Source: Chitinolyticbacter albus (lineage in GTDB: Bacteria; Pseudomonadota; Gammaproteobacteria; Burkholderiales; Chitinibacteraceae). Taken from it: a DNA stretch of 64,000 nucleotides. The notes under the pieces were generated by a model, which had not been told where the DNA came from, made no database searches, and saw only the letters and a program-made list of their open reading frames with translations. The position numbers and the translations under genes were made by a program. The stretch covers positions 248,001 through 312,000 of the forward strand of contig NZ_JANBVF010000001.1 of NCBI RefSeq assembly GCF_024437655.1, in the 5' to 3' direction. This document shows positions 45,004 through 56,419 of the stretch, in pieces. Position 1 is the stretch's first letter; every line of letters begins with the position of its first letter.

Positions 45004-45017
45004 TTGATCTGGATCAA
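45004..45017. promoter_or_regulatory. FNR/ANR box of the cyd operon
   Basis: TTGAT-CTGG-ATCAA is a perfect FNR/ANR palindrome, centred 48 bases before the regulator start codon. With a transcription start near 44969 it would sit at about -41.5, the class II activation position. Predicts induction under low oxygen. Confidence 0.8.
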
Positions 45018-45125
45018 GGCCCCAGGTTGGACGTCCACTGCTCTCCCTCCTCCCAAAGCCACGCTTTCCTTGGCCGACATCCCGCAAAACGGCTAGCATC
45101 GCGGCACCACCAGTCCTATCTCACG

Positions 45126-45749
45126 ATGCAAGCTTTCACCACCACACTCAACGGCGCCGCGCTGTCCGCCAGCCTGATCATGGCCATCGGCGCGCAGAAT
45201 GCCTTCGTGCTGCGCCAGGGTATCGCCCGGCAGCAGGTGTTCCTGACAGCGCTGACCTGCTCGCTGTGCGATCTGGTGCTGATGAGCGCCGGCGTGGCGG
45301 GCATGGGGGCGCTGCTCGCTCGCTACCCGGACCTGCAGTTCTGGATGGCGCTGGGCGGCGCGCTATTCGTACTGTGCTACGGCGTGATGGCGGCGAAAAA
45401 GGCCATTCATCCCGGAACGCTGGCGCTCAATTCGCAACAGGGCATCGCCCGCCCCGGCGCGGTCATCCTCGCCGGGCTCGGTTTTTCCGTGCTCAATCCG
45501 CATGCGATTCTCGATACCGTCGTGCTGGTAGGCGGCATAGGCGCGCAACAAAGCGTCGCCGCCCGCCCCTGGTTTCTGCTGGGCGCGGTTGGCTACTCCT
45601 TCGTGTGGTTCTTCTCGCTCGCCTTCGGCGCCAGCCAGCTGACGCCGCTGTTCAAGAATCCGACTGCCTGGCGGATACTCGATCTCGCCATCGCCGCGAT
45701 GATGTTCGCCATCGCCGTGTCGCTGCTGCGCCAGACCGGGCTGATTTGA
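45126..45749 (+). CDS. LysE/ArgO-family amino acid exporter
   Basis: A 207-residue inner-membrane protein with about six helices. SASLIMAIGAQNAFVLRQGIARQQVFLTALTCS and LGFSVLNPHAILDTVVLVGG give the LysE/ArgO signature (residue runs are split here for brevity: IGAQNAFVLRQG, LNPHAILDT). ArgO exports arginine and LysE lysine; this protein could do either. Divergent from the cyd operon. Start chosen at 45126; the long frame upstream runs through the cyd control region. Confidence 0.9.
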   Translation: MQAFTTTLNGAALSASLIMAIGAQNAFVLRQGIARQQVFLTALTCSLCDLVLMSAGVAGMGALLARYPDLQFWMALGGALFVLCYGVMAAKKAIHPGTLALNSQQGIARPGAVILAGLGFSVLNPHAILDTVVLVGGIGAQQSVAARPWFLLGAVGYSFVWFFSLAFGASQLTPLFKNPTAWRILDLAIAAMMFAIAVSLLRQTGLI

Positions 45750-45785
45750 CCCAACAAGCCGCCCGGCAGGTTCTAAGCTGATCCC

Positions 45786-46352
45786 ATGAACGAATCACCG
45801 AAGCGTTGTGCCTGGTGCGGCACCGATCCGCTCTACCAGGCTTACCACGACACCGAGTGGGGCGTGCCTTGCCGCGACAGCCGGGCGCTGTTCGAGCTGC
45901 TGTGCCTGGAAGGCGCCCAGGCGGGGCTGTCCTGGATCACCATACTCAGGAAACGCGAGCACTATCGGCAGGTATTCGACGGCTTCGATCCCGAGCGTAT
46001 CGCCGCCTACGACGCCGACAAGGTCGCCGCGCTGCTGCTCGACCCGGGCATCGTGCGCAACCGCTCCAAGGTTGCGGCCTTCATCAGCAACGCCCAGGCC
46101 TGGCTGCAGATGCGCGACGAAGGCCTCGATTTCGCCGAGTGGATCTGGGCTTTCGTCGAGCGCCCTCCCGGTCACCCGGTCTCGACGACCGACGTGCCGG
46201 CCAAGACGGCCGTCTCGGATGCCATGAGCCGCGCGCTGCAGGCGCGCGGCTTCAAGTTCGTTGGCAGCACAATCTGCTATGCCTTCATGCAGGCAGCAGG
46301 TTTGGTAAACGATCACACGCGTGATTGCTGGCGCGCCCCGGCCCAGCACTGA
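45786..46352 (+). CDS. tag: DNA-3-methyladenine glycosylase I (Tag)
   Basis: A 188-residue base-excision enzyme that removes N3-methyladenine. KRCAWCGTDPLYQAYHDTEWGVP supplies the Zn-binding Cys and His, and LEGAQAGLSWITILRKRE the catalytic region; the C-terminal NDHTRDCW gives the remaining Zn ligands (the motif ends are KRCAWCGT, YHDTEWG, DHTRDC). Length is normal. 36 bases after the exporter gene on the same strand. Confidence 0.95.
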   Translation: MNESPKRCAWCGTDPLYQAYHDTEWGVPCRDSRALFELLCLEGAQAGLSWITILRKREHYRQVFDGFDPERIAAYDADKVAALLLDPGIVRNRSKVAAFISNAQAWLQMRDEGLDFAEWIWAFVERPPGHPVSTTDVPAKTAVSDAMSRALQARGFKFVGSTICYAFMQAAGLVNDHTRDCWRAPAQH

Positions 46353-46497
46353 ACGTCGTGACCACCGCAGCGACCAGAAAAATCGTAAGAAATAACAACA
46401 AAAGCATATCGATATCAGGGCAATTCCGGGTATCTCGGGGCGCAATTTGTAAGTTACAGTAACGGCTTATTGGATCGTCACCCTACGGAGAACCCCG

Positions 46498-48102
46498 ATG
46501 AACATCAGCCAGAGAATCATGCTTTTGATCGGTGTGGCCATCCTGGCCTTGTGCGTGGTGGGTGGCATTGCTTTCGTACAGCTCAGCCGCACCGAGACCT
46601 CGATCACCCACCTGACCAACGAATCGCTAGCCGGGCTGGAGAAGCTCTATTCGATCAACAACAGCTACAAAGTTCAGCAACTGGTGCTGTACCAGCTGGG
46701 TGGCTCGTTCGATGCCAGCCTGCAGCAAAAGCTCACCGCCTCGCTCTCCAGCAATGCCAAAACCATCCAGGAAAACCTGAACACCTACGAAAGCACGATC
46801 GCTTCGACACAGGAGCGCCAGCTTTTCAGCGACTTCCAGCCCAAGCTTGCCGCCTTCAACGCCGCAGCCACCGAAGTCGTGAAGCAGGCCGAGGATTTGG
46901 GCGATGTCGCCGCAGCGCTGACCAAGATGCGCGAAAAAGCCCACGTAGCGGAAAACGCACTGCAGCAGCTGGTTTCCTACAACGTGAAGCTGGGCCAGAG
47001 CTATCGCGCTGAGGTCGAGGCCAGCCAGCGCAATGGCAAGATCCTGTTCACCATCATCATCATCGCCACCGTGGTCGGGCTGGCGGTGTTTGGCGCCATC
47101 CTGCTACAGGCGATCAAGAAGCCGTTGTCGCTAATGCAAGAGGCTGTGACCGATATTGGTAAGTCTCTGGATTTCACCCGCCGGGTTCAGGTATCGAGCA
47201 ATGACGAAATCGGTCAGACCGTGCGCGCCTTCAACGGACTGGTCGAGCGCATGCAGCAAAGCCTGCGCGAAATCAGCGGCAAGATCGCCGATGTGAGCAG
47301 CTCGGCCAACCAGCTGTCGCAGACGGCGGGCGAGCTGTCACAGACTGCAAACCACGCCAGTGAAGCCGCATCCAGCATGGCTGCCACGGTGGAAGAAGTA
47401 ACCGTCAGCATCAATCATGTGGCCGACCGCTCCAGCGAAGCCGATCAGCTCTCGCGCCATTCCGGCCAGCTGGCGCAGGACGGCGGCCGCGTGATCGAAG
47501 GGACCGTCGCCAAGATCGACGGCATCGCCGATACGGTACGCAGCGCCGCCGGGGAAATCAGCGCATTGCAGGCCAAGAGCTCCGATGTCTCGGCCGTGGT
47601 CAAGGTGATCAAGGAAATCGCCGATCAGACCAATCTCTTGGCGCTGAATGCCGCCATCGAGGCCGCACGCGCGGGCGAACAAGGCCGTGGTTTCGCCGTC
47701 GTCGCCGACGAGGTGCGCAAGCTGGCCGAGCGCACCTCGCTCTCCACCCAGGAAATCGCCAGCACCATCCTCGCGATCCAGCAGAGTGCGGATTCGGCGG
47801 TGGCACGGATGCAGAACGCCGTCGGCCAGGTGGAGGAAGGTGTGGGCGAAGCGCGTGCGGCAGGCGATGCAATCCGCCAGATCCGCCAGGGCTCGGGCGA
47901 GGTGGTCGCACGCGTGGCCGACATCAACGGCGCCATCCGCGAGCAAAGCACCGCCAGCAATAACATCGCCCAGGTGGTGGAACGCATCGCGCAGATGGCC
48001 GAGGAAAACAGCGCCGCCGCAGGGCACACCTCGCAATCGGCGGAGCGACTGCAGCAACTGGCCCGCGATATGGAACAGGCGATCAGCCGCTACCGGGTCT
48101 GA
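46498..48102 (+). CDS. methyl-accepting chemotaxis protein
   Basis: A 534-residue chemoreceptor. Membrane helix near residues 7-29 ([20 protein letters not shown]), a four-helix-type periplasmic sensor (about 30-180), second helix near 181-204, HAMP, and a signalling domain whose tip is [20 protein letters not shown] then [21 protein letters not shown]. No C-terminal CheR-binding pentapeptide; the protein ends AISRYRV. CGGAG ribosome site. The ligand cannot be read from the sensor. Confidence 0.93.
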   Translation: MNISQRIMLLIGVAILALCVVGGIAFVQLSRTETSITHLTNESLAGLEKLYSINNSYKVQQLVLYQLGGSFDASLQQKLTASLSSNAKTIQENLNTYESTIASTQERQLFSDFQPKLAAFNAAATEVVKQAEDLGDVAAALTKMREKAHVAENALQQLVSYNVKLGQSYRAEVEASQRNGKILFTIIIIATVVGLAVFGAILLQAIKKPLSLMQEAVTDIGKSLDFTRRVQVSSNDEIGQTVRAFNGLVERMQQSLREISGKIADVSSSANQLSQTAGELSQTANHASEAASSMAATVEEVTVSINHVADRSSEADQLSRHSGQLAQDGGRVIEGTVAKIDGIADTVRSAAGEISALQAKSSDVSAVVKVIKEIADQTNLLALNAAIEAARAGEQGRGFAVVADEVRKLAERTSLSTQEIASTILAIQQSADSAVARMQNAVGQVEEGVGEARAAGDAIRQIRQGSGEVVARVADINGAIREQSTASNNIAQVVERIAQMAEENSAAAGHTSQSAERLQQLARDMEQAISRYRV

Positions 48103-48132
48103 TCTGCTTTCCCTTGCACTAACGTCACAATA

Positions 48133-48160
48133 GAAACGGCCTGACGGCCGTTTCTTGTTT
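48133..48160 (+). terminator. terminator of the chemoreceptor gene
   Basis: GAAACGGCC-TGAC-GGCCGTTTC followed by TTGTTT, 30 bases after the stop. Confidence 0.85.
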
Positions 48161-48203
48161 ATGGGTGCCGAGTAGTGGAACGCCAGCGCCGGACAGCTGC
48201 ATC

Positions 48204-49202
48204 CTACGTCGCGGCCCCCAGAAAGGACTGCTGCTGACCGGGCTGCGCCAGACTGCGGCTGATCACCTGCATGTCGCGCCAGGCTTCGTCAAAACCGGAG
48301 CCGTGCGGCTGACCCGTGGCAATCGCATCGGCAAATGCCTGGAACTCGGCCACGTAGCCGTCGTCGTCCGGCCGCAACTCCTGCGTTTCGCCCTCGGATG
48401 AGCGTATGAACAAACGCTCGCCGTCGAATTCTGCGCTGCCGTGCTCCGCAAGCAACAACAGCCGCCGCTCCCGCAGCCCTGCCACGGAAAAATAGAGATT
48501 GAGACTGCCGTGTGCACCGGTTTCAGTCTGAAACTGCAAACTGCCCCCGTCAAAGCGGCCCAGCGACGGCTGCACTCTTGAAGGCAACAGCGTCGCGCGG
48601 ACGATCTCGCCAAGCAACGCCCGCACCACCGCGACGTAATGCACTCCCGCGTCGAGCAGCAAGCCGTCCGGAAACTCCGCACTGCTGCGCCACCCGCTCG
48701 CGATATAGCGATTGTCCGGCGTCATGCAGTTCATTACATTCCAGTGCAATGCATAAGGCCGCCCGGCCTTGCCGCTGGCCAGCCACGCCCGCAGCCGCTG
48801 CACGAACCACGCATAGCGGTAATTTTCCGCCACCATGGTGACCCGCTGCGGATACTGCGCCACCAGCGCCAGCATGGCGCGCGCGTCATCCGCACTGGCC
48901 GCCAGCGGCTTTTCCACCAGCACATGCTTGCCCGCAGCCAGCGCATCGCGCGTCGCCGCAAGGTTGAGCGTGGCCGGTAGCACGATATCGACCGCATCGA
49001 TATCGGTGCGCGCAAGCAAGGCCTGCCAGTCGTCATACCAATCGACGCCACCGACCAGATCGGCAAAGGCCTGCGCCTTGGCACCCGTCCGGTTGCACAC
49101 GGCCACCAGTTGCATCCTGCCCGAGAGCTTGCGTAACGCCGGCCAATGCAACTCCCGCGCAGCAACGCCGCAGCCCAATAATCCAATACGCAACGGTTTC
49201 AC
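48204..49202 (-). CDS. Gfo/Idh/MocA-family oxidoreductase
   Basis: A 332-residue NAD(P)-dependent dehydrogenase-like protein. GTG start: the reading begins (M)KPLRIGLLGCGVAARE with the dinucleotide-binding motif, then VLVEKPLAAS with the family Lys (EKP). The C-terminal alpha/beta domain holds LLDAGVHYVAVVRALLG, with Asp/His at the active site. Substrates in this family are sugars, inositols or related ketones; nothing nearby identifies this one. Monocistronic, convergent with the chemoreceptor gene. Confidence 0.88.
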   Translation of the reverse strand: MKPLRIGLLGCGVAARELHWPALRKLSGRMQLVAVCNRTGAKAQAFADLVGGVDWYDDWQALLARTDIDAVDIVLPATLNLAATRDALAAGKHVLVEKPLAASADDARAMLALVAQYPQRVTMVAENYRYAWFVQRLRAWLASGKAGRPYALHWNVMNCMTPDNRYIASGWRSSAEFPDGLLLDAGVHYVAVVRALLGEIVRATLLPSRVQPSLGRFDGGSLQFQTETGAHGSLNLYFSVAGLRERRLLLLAEHGSAEFDGERLFIRSSEGETQELRPDDDGYVAEFQAFADAIATGQPHGSGFDEAWRDMQVISRSLAQPGQQQSFLGAAT

Positions 49203-49451
49203 CGCCCGGCCTCCCCGTCCCTAGCCTGCCTCTATCGGCATCTGCTTGTTCATCGCTTGCGCTACTTTAGCCGTTCATGTTGCACGCCGTTACATGGTGT
49301 AGCGTTTCCGTCATGTGGCTTACCGGCATTTATGGCTAGAATCCGCACCGTTGAATTTAATTCGGCGCCAACTGCAAGGCTCTTGGCCAATAGCAATATG
49401 GCGTCGAGCTTATCCGGTTTTTTACCCTTTTAAACTATAAGGCCATTCAAA

Positions 49452-49643
49452 ATGCAAAAGTCCCTGTTCATTGCCGCCCTGTTCGCCGTTGCCCTGACCG
49501 CTTGCGGCGAAAAGCCGGTCGATACCGCTTCCGCTGTTGCTTCGGCTCCGGTTGAAGCTTCGGCTCCGGTTGCTTCGGCTCCGGTTGAAGCTTCGGCTGT
49601 TGCTTCGGCTCCGGCTGCTTCGGCTGCTTCGGCTGCCAAGTAA
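49452..49643 (+). CDS. short Ala/Ser/Val/Pro-rich lipoprotein
   Basis: A 63-residue protein: signal sequence MQKSLFIAALFAVALTAC with lipobox LTAC, then about 43 residues made almost wholly of Ala, Ser, Val, Pro and Glu in imperfect repeats of the units ASAPVEASAPV and ASAPVASAPVE. The DNA repeats GCTTCGGCTCCGGTTG several times. It resembles the tail of small entericidin-like or Pro/Ala-linker lipoproteins. Strong terminator follows, so it is a compact single gene with its own upstream region. Function unknown. Confidence 0.75.
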   Translation: MQKSLFIAALFAVALTACGEKPVDTASAVASAPVEASAPVASAPVEASAVASAPAASAASAAK

Positions 49644-49663
49644 TTCGCCTCTAAGCGAATCGC

Positions 49664-49697
49664 AAAAAGCCGACCGCAAGGTCGGCTTTTTGTTTTT
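49664..49697 (+). terminator. terminator of the small lipoprotein gene
   Basis: AAAAAGCCGACC-GCAA-GGTCGGCTTTTT followed by GTTTTT, 20 bases after the stop. A strong factor-independent terminator. Confidence 0.92.
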
Positions 49698-49735
49698 GCG
49701 GCACAATGCAATCCTTCCCATTGCATCTGCCGCCC

Positions 49736-51034
49736 ATGCATATCTTGCTGCCTCGCTGGATCATTCCGATCCAGCCACGTCTTGTTCTCGAAGCGCATGC
49801 ATTGATCATCGACGGGCCACGCATCGTCGATCTGCTTCCCGCCAGCGCTGCCCTCGCCCGTTACCCTGAAGCCACCATCACCCGTTTGCCGCAGCACGCG
49901 CTACTGCCCGGCCTTGTCAACCTGCATGCCCATTCGGCAATGACCTTGCTACGCGGCTATGCGGACGATCTTGCGTTGATGACCTGGTTGAACGATCACA
50001 TCTGGCCCGCCGAGGGCAAACACGTTTCCGACGAATTCGTGTTCGACGGCACGCTGCTCGCCATTGCCGAAATGATCGCCGGCGGAACCACCTGTGCCAA
50101 CGATATGTATTTCCATCATGGCGCGGTCGCGCGCGCGGCGCTCGCCAGCGATTTTCGCATGATGGTCGGCTGCTCCATCCTGGAATTCCCCACGCCCTAT
50201 GCCGCCAATGCCGACGGCTATATCGGCAAGGCCCTGGCCTGTATCGACGAATTCCGGGGCGAAGACCTCGTCGGCTTCACGCTGGCACCGCACGCGCCCT
50301 ACACGGTCAGCGACGATACCTTCCGTCGCGTCGTCACGCTGGCGGACGAGCTGGAAGTCGGCATCCATTGCCATATCCACGAAACGCAGGATGAGGTCAC
50401 GGGCAGCCTCAAGGAGCACGGCGTGCGGCCGCTGGCGCGGTTGGCGGGCCTCGGCGTGCTCGGCGGCAACCTGATCGCCGCGCACATGGTGCATACGACG
50501 GACGACGAGCTGGCCTTGCTGGCCCGCAATGGCGTGAACGTGGCGCACAACCCAGCCTCCAACCTCAAGCTGGCCTCGGGCTTTGCCCGCATCGCCGAGC
50601 AACTCGCCGCGGGCATCAACGTCGGCATCGGCACCGACGGCGCGGCCAGCAACAACAAGCTCGACCTGTTTGCCGAACTGCGCCTGGCCGCATTGCTGGC
50701 CAAGGGCGCCAGCGGCAACGCAGAAGCGCTGCCAGCCTGGCAGGCACTGGAAATGGCCACGCTGAACGGCGCACGCGCGCTGGGTTGGGATGATCGCATC
50801 GGCAGCCTGGAAGCGGGCAAACAGGCCGACCTGATCGCCGTCGACCTGTCGGCGGCAGGAACCCAGCCATGCTACGATCCGGTATCCCACCTCGTGTACG
50901 CGGCCGACCGCAGCCAGGTCAGCCACGTCTGGATCGCCGGGCGCGCCGTCTACGCCGAACACAGGCACCTGAGCCTGGATCTGGCCGATATCCAGCAGCG
51001 CACCCGGCGCTGGCACGATCGCATCCGTACCTGA
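49736..51034 (+). CDS. mtaD: 5-methylthioadenosine / S-adenosylhomocysteine deaminase (MtaD-type amidohydrolase)
   Basis: A 432-residue metal-dependent hydrolase of the TRZ/ATZ family. LPGLVNLHAHSAMTLLRG holds the HxH metal site; HCHIHET and GTDGAASNNKLD supply the further His and Asp. The N-terminal beta-sandwich (1-55) and C-terminal strands complete the fold. In Pseudomonas aeruginosa the gene order mtaD-ubiG-phosphatase is the same (PA3170-PA3172), supporting this substrate. The start at 49736 is preferred to an ATG ten codons upstream. Confidence 0.87.
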   Translation: MHILLPRWIIPIQPRLVLEAHALIIDGPRIVDLLPASAALARYPEATITRLPQHALLPGLVNLHAHSAMTLLRGYADDLALMTWLNDHIWPAEGKHVSDEFVFDGTLLAIAEMIAGGTTCANDMYFHHGAVARAALASDFRMMVGCSILEFPTPYAANADGYIGKALACIDEFRGEDLVGFTLAPHAPYTVSDDTFRRVVTLADELEVGIHCHIHETQDEVTGSLKEHGVRPLARLAGLGVLGGNLIAAHMVHTTDDELALLARNGVNVAHNPASNLKLASGFARIAEQLAAGINVGIGTDGAASNNKLDLFAELRLAALLAKGASGNAEALPAWQALEMATLNGARALGWDDRIGSLEAGKQADLIAVDLSAAGTQPCYDPVSHLVYAADRSQVSHVWIAGRAVYAEHRHLSLDLADIQQRTRRWHDRIRT

Positions 51035-51044
51035 GTCAGCCTCC

Positions 51045-51764
51045 ATGTCCGATACCGCAAGCCCTTCCGTCAACGCCGACGCCGCCGAACTCGCCAAGTT
51101 TTCCGCCCTCGCCCACAAGTGGTGGGACAAGGAGAGCGAGTTCAAGCCGCTGCACGACATCAATCCGCTACGCCTCGACTTCATCGAACAGCACGTGCCG
51201 CTCTCGGGGCAGCAGGTGGTCGATGTGGGCTGCGGCGGTGGCATCCTCTCCGAAGGGCTGGCGCAGCGCGGCGCGCAGGTCACCGGCATCGATCTGGCCG
51301 ATAAATCGCTGAAGATCGCCAAGCTGCACGCGATGGAATCGAATCTCGTCATCGACTACCGCAAGGTGCCGGTCGAGGAGCTCGCCGCCGAAGCCCCCGC
51401 CAGTTTCGACGTGGTCACCTGCCTCGAGATGCTGGAACATGTGCCCTCGCCCGCCAGCGTGGTCGCCGCCTGTGCCGAGCTCGCCCGCCCCGGCGGCTGG
51501 GTGTTCTTCTCCACGCTGAACCGCAACGCCAAGAGCTATCTGCTCGCCGTACTCGGCGCCGAATACGTGCTCGGCATGCTGCCGCGCGGCACCCACGACT
51601 ACGCCCGCTTCATCAAGCCGTCCGAGTTGGGCCGCATGACACGTACCTCGGGGCTCGATACGGTCAGCCTCACGGGGCTGCACTACAAGCCGCTTGGCCG
51701 CATCTACGAGCTCGGCGGCGATACCGACGTGAACTACCTCGTCGCCTGCCGGAAGCCAGCATGA
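51045..51764 (+). CDS. ubiG: ubiquinone biosynthesis O-methyltransferase UbiG
   Basis: A 239-residue SAM-dependent methyltransferase that carries out both O-methylations in ubiquinone synthesis. KFSALAHKWWDKESEFKPLHDINPLR is the UbiG opening (KWWD); VVDVGCGGGILSEGLA is motif I; VTCLEMLEHVPSP is the post-I region; STLNRNAKSYLLAVLGAEYVLGMLPRGTHDY is diagnostic (read as NRNAKSY and LPRGTHDY). Overlaps the next gene by ATGA. Confidence 0.96.
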   Translation: MSDTASPSVNADAAELAKFSALAHKWWDKESEFKPLHDINPLRLDFIEQHVPLSGQQVVDVGCGGGILSEGLAQRGAQVTGIDLADKSLKIAKLHAMESNLVIDYRKVPVEELAAEAPASFDVVTCLEMLEHVPSPASVVAACAELARPGGWVFFSTLNRNAKSYLLAVLGAEYVLGMLPRGTHDYARFIKPSELGRMTRTSGLDTVSLTGLHYKPLGRIYELGGDTDVNYLVACRKPA

Positions 51765-52414
51765 TCAAGGCCGTTCTATTCGATCTTGACGGCACGCTGG
51801 CCGACACCGCGGCCGATCTCGGCGGCGCGCTCAACCGCCTGCTGCTCGAGGAAGGCCTGCCGATACAGCCCTATTCGGCCATCCGCCCCATCGCCAGCCA
51901 CGGCGCACGCGGCCTGTTGGAGCTGGGCTTGGGGGTCACGCCCGCCGATCCGCGTTTTGCCGAGCTGCGCCAGCGTTTTCTCGATCACTACGAAGCCCGT
52001 CTCACTGCCGAGACCACGCTGTTCGACGGCATCATTCCGCTGATCGAGCAACTGGCGAGCCGAGGCCTGGCCTGGGGCATCATCACCAACAAGCCTGCCC
52101 GCTTCACCGACCCGCTGGTGGCGCAGCTGGCCTGGCCGGTACCCCCTGCGGTCACCGTTTCCGGCGACACCGTCGGCGTGGCCAAGCCCGACCCCAAGCC
52201 CATGCGCTTTGCGGCCGAACAGCTTGGTGTGCCAGCCAACCTGTGCTGGTACGTGGGCGACGCCGAGCGCGATATCGAAGCTGGCCGTGCCGTTCAGATG
52301 AAGACGGTGCTCGCTGGCTGGGGCTATATCGCCAATTCCGACCGCCCGCACGAATGGGGCGCCGACTTCAGCATCAGCCATCCGCTCGAATTGCTGCCGC
52401 ATCTGCCAGTCTGA
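51761..52414 (+). CDS. HAD phosphatase, MupP-like or phosphoglycolate phosphatase
   Basis: A 217-residue HAD-IA phosphatase: VLFDLDGTLADTAADLG is motif I with both Asp, WGIITNKPA motif II, KPDPKP motif III Lys, and YVGDAERDIEAGRAVQMKT motif IV. Annotation pipelines usually name such proteins Gph. The gene sits directly after ubiG and mtaD, exactly where Pseudomonas has mupP, whose product dephosphorylates N-acetylmuramate 6-phosphate in cell-wall recycling. That makes MupP the more likely role here, though sequence alone does not decide it. Confidence 0.85.
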   Translation: MIKAVLFDLDGTLADTAADLGGALNRLLLEEGLPIQPYSAIRPIASHGARGLLELGLGVTPADPRFAELRQRFLDHYEARLTAETTLFDGIIPLIEQLASRGLAWGIITNKPARFTDPLVAQLAWPVPPAVTVSGDTVGVAKPDPKPMRFAAEQLGVPANLCWYVGDAERDIEAGRAVQMKTVLAGWGYIANSDRPHEWGADFSISHPLELLPHLPV

Positions 52415-52606
52415 TCCCCGTTTGCTACCAATGCACGCGTACCAACCACCACCGCGCGGCTCTGTCCGGTCGCAATGCGCCGGGCTGCAGCCCCTCTGCC
52501 ATCCCAAACGCATCCATCCGGCAAAACCCTAGCTTGTATTCACCGGTGTGCGCGTCCAGCATTTAAGAAACCACTTGAACTAGCCGGACTCGGCTTGGGA
52601 CACGCA

Positions 52607-54877
<2,271 letters not shown>

Positions 54878-54949
54878 TCATCGCCATCGTGCATCCTGCC
54901 GCCTACAATGGCGGCAGGCGCACCTTGACGCGCCCCGACGGAGGCCGCC

Positions 54950-55213
54950 ATGAGCGAGTTCAACCCCAGCGATCCATTCGGCTTCTTCGGCCAGTTTTTC
55001 AAGCCGGGCAATGCCAACCCCTTCATGCCGCCGCTCAGCGAAGAGGAGCTCGATCGCAAGATCCTCGAATGCCGCACGGTCGAGCAATGGCTCTCCATGC
55101 AGGTCGGCATGCTGCAAATGACGATCAAGACACTGGAAATGCAAAAGGCCGGGCTGGCTGCGTTCAAGCAAGGACTGGAACCCAAGGGCCATCCGCCAGA
55201 CCAAGACGCATGA
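54950..55213 (+). CDS. phaM: PhaM-family polyhydroxyalkanoate granule protein
   Basis: An 87-residue protein matching the N-terminal conserved part of PhaM: DPFGFFGQFF near the start and PLSEEELDRKI, then CRTVEQWLSMQVGMLQMTIKTLEMQ (as VEQWLSMQ and MTIKTLEMQ). PhaM activates PHA synthase and ties granules to the nucleoid in Cupriavidus. This one lacks the long Lys-rich DNA-binding tail of the Cupriavidus protein, so it may only have the synthase-contacting role. It overlaps mltA by ATGA. Confidence 0.82.
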   Translation: MSEFNPSDPFGFFGQFFKPGNANPFMPPLSEEELDRKILECRTVEQWLSMQVGMLQMTIKTLEMQKAGLAAFKQGLEPKGHPPDQDA

Positions 55214-56346
55214 CACGCCCTCTTCTTGCTCTCCTGCTGGCCACGGCAATGTGGCTGGCCGCCTGCACCACCACTCCCCCAACCCCGAGCGCGCCAGTCA
55301 CGCCGACCCCTGTCGCCCGCTACCAAGCGTCCGACTGGTCGGCGTTGCCGAACATTGCGGAGGCCGATCTTGTCGCAGGCTTCGATACATGGCGCCTCCA
55401 CTGCGGCAAGGCGCGCGAGGCCGCATTCAAGCCGGTTTGCGTCGACGCGGCCAAGGTCACACCGAACGCAACGGCGGTCCGCGAATTCCTGCAGTCCCGG
55501 CTCACGCCGTACGCGCTGCGCAACGACGATGGCAGCGATAGCGGGCTGATCACCGGCTATTACGAGCCGGTCTACCCGGGCAGCCGCGAGCGCAGCGCCG
55601 CGGCCAGCGTGCCGGTCTATGGCGTGCCGGACGACCTGATCACGGTTGAGCTCGCCAGCCTCTATCCGGAGCTCAAGGGCAAGCGGCTGCGCGGGCGGAT
55701 CGAGGGCCGTAAGCTGGTGCCCTATGCCGATGCCGGCGCCATCCAGGCCAGCGGCGCGAACGCACCGGTTCTGGCCTGGCTGACCGATGCCATGGATCTG
55801 CAGTTCATGCAGGTGCAGGGCTCGGGCCGGGTCAGGCTGGCCGACGGCAGCGAACTGCGCCTCGGATACGCCGACCAGAACGGCCATCCCTACAAACCGG
55901 TGGGTCGCTGGCTGGTTGAACAAAGCGTGCTGCCAGCGAGCGAAGTGTCGATGCAATCGATACGCCAGTGGGCCCGCGCCAACCCGGCTCGCATGGCCGA
56001 GCTCTTGGCCAGCAACCCCAGCTTCGTATTCTTCCGCGCGCTGCCCGCTTCCAGTGAGGGCCCGATCGGCGCACTGGGTGTGCCGCTCACGGCGGGCTAC
56101 AGCCTGGCGGTCGATCCCAAGACCGTGGCACTGGGCAGCCCCATGCTGATCGCCACCACCACGCCCGATGGCGCGCCACTGCAACGGCTGGCCGCCGCCC
56201 AGGATACCGGTGGCGCGATCCGTGGCCAGGTCCGTGCCGACTTCTTCTATGGCACCGGCGACGCGGCCGGGGAGCTCGCCGGCCGGATGAAGCAGCCAGG
56301 CAAGCTGTGGCTGCTCTGGCCACGCGACGCCGCCCCGCCGCAATAG
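55210..56346 (+). CDS. mltA: membrane-bound lytic murein transglycosylase A (MltA)
   Basis: A 378-residue outer-membrane lipoprotein that cleaves peptidoglycan glycan strands to 1,6-anhydromuramyl ends. Lipobox LAAC near residue 20, then a Pro/Thr linker. GLITGYYEPVYPGS and LMDLQFMQVQGSGRVRLADG-type segment (AMDLQFMQVQGSGR) are MltA hallmarks, followed by GVPLTAGYSLAVDPKTV and AQDTGGAIRG with the catalytic Asp. Coupled to phaM, an unrelated function. Confidence 0.94.
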   Translation: MTRPLLALLLATAMWLAACTTTPPTPSAPVTPTPVARYQASDWSALPNIAEADLVAGFDTWRLHCGKAREAAFKPVCVDAAKVTPNATAVREFLQSRLTPYALRNDDGSDSGLITGYYEPVYPGSRERSAAASVPVYGVPDDLITVELASLYPELKGKRLRGRIEGRKLVPYADAGAIQASGANAPVLAWLTDAMDLQFMQVQGSGRVRLADGSELRLGYADQNGHPYKPVGRWLVEQSVLPASEVSMQSIRQWARANPARMAELLASNPSFVFFRALPASSEGPIGALGVPLTAGYSLAVDPKTVALGSPMLIATTTPDGAPLQRLAAAQDTGGAIRGQVRADFFYGTGDAAGELAGRMKQPGKLWLLWPRDAAPPQ

Positions 56347-56419
56347 GCCGTTGCGACTTTGATGCCCAAGTCATGCGGGGGGTATGCCGAAGTTGACCAC
56401 CCGCGCCCGCTTGGGCAAG

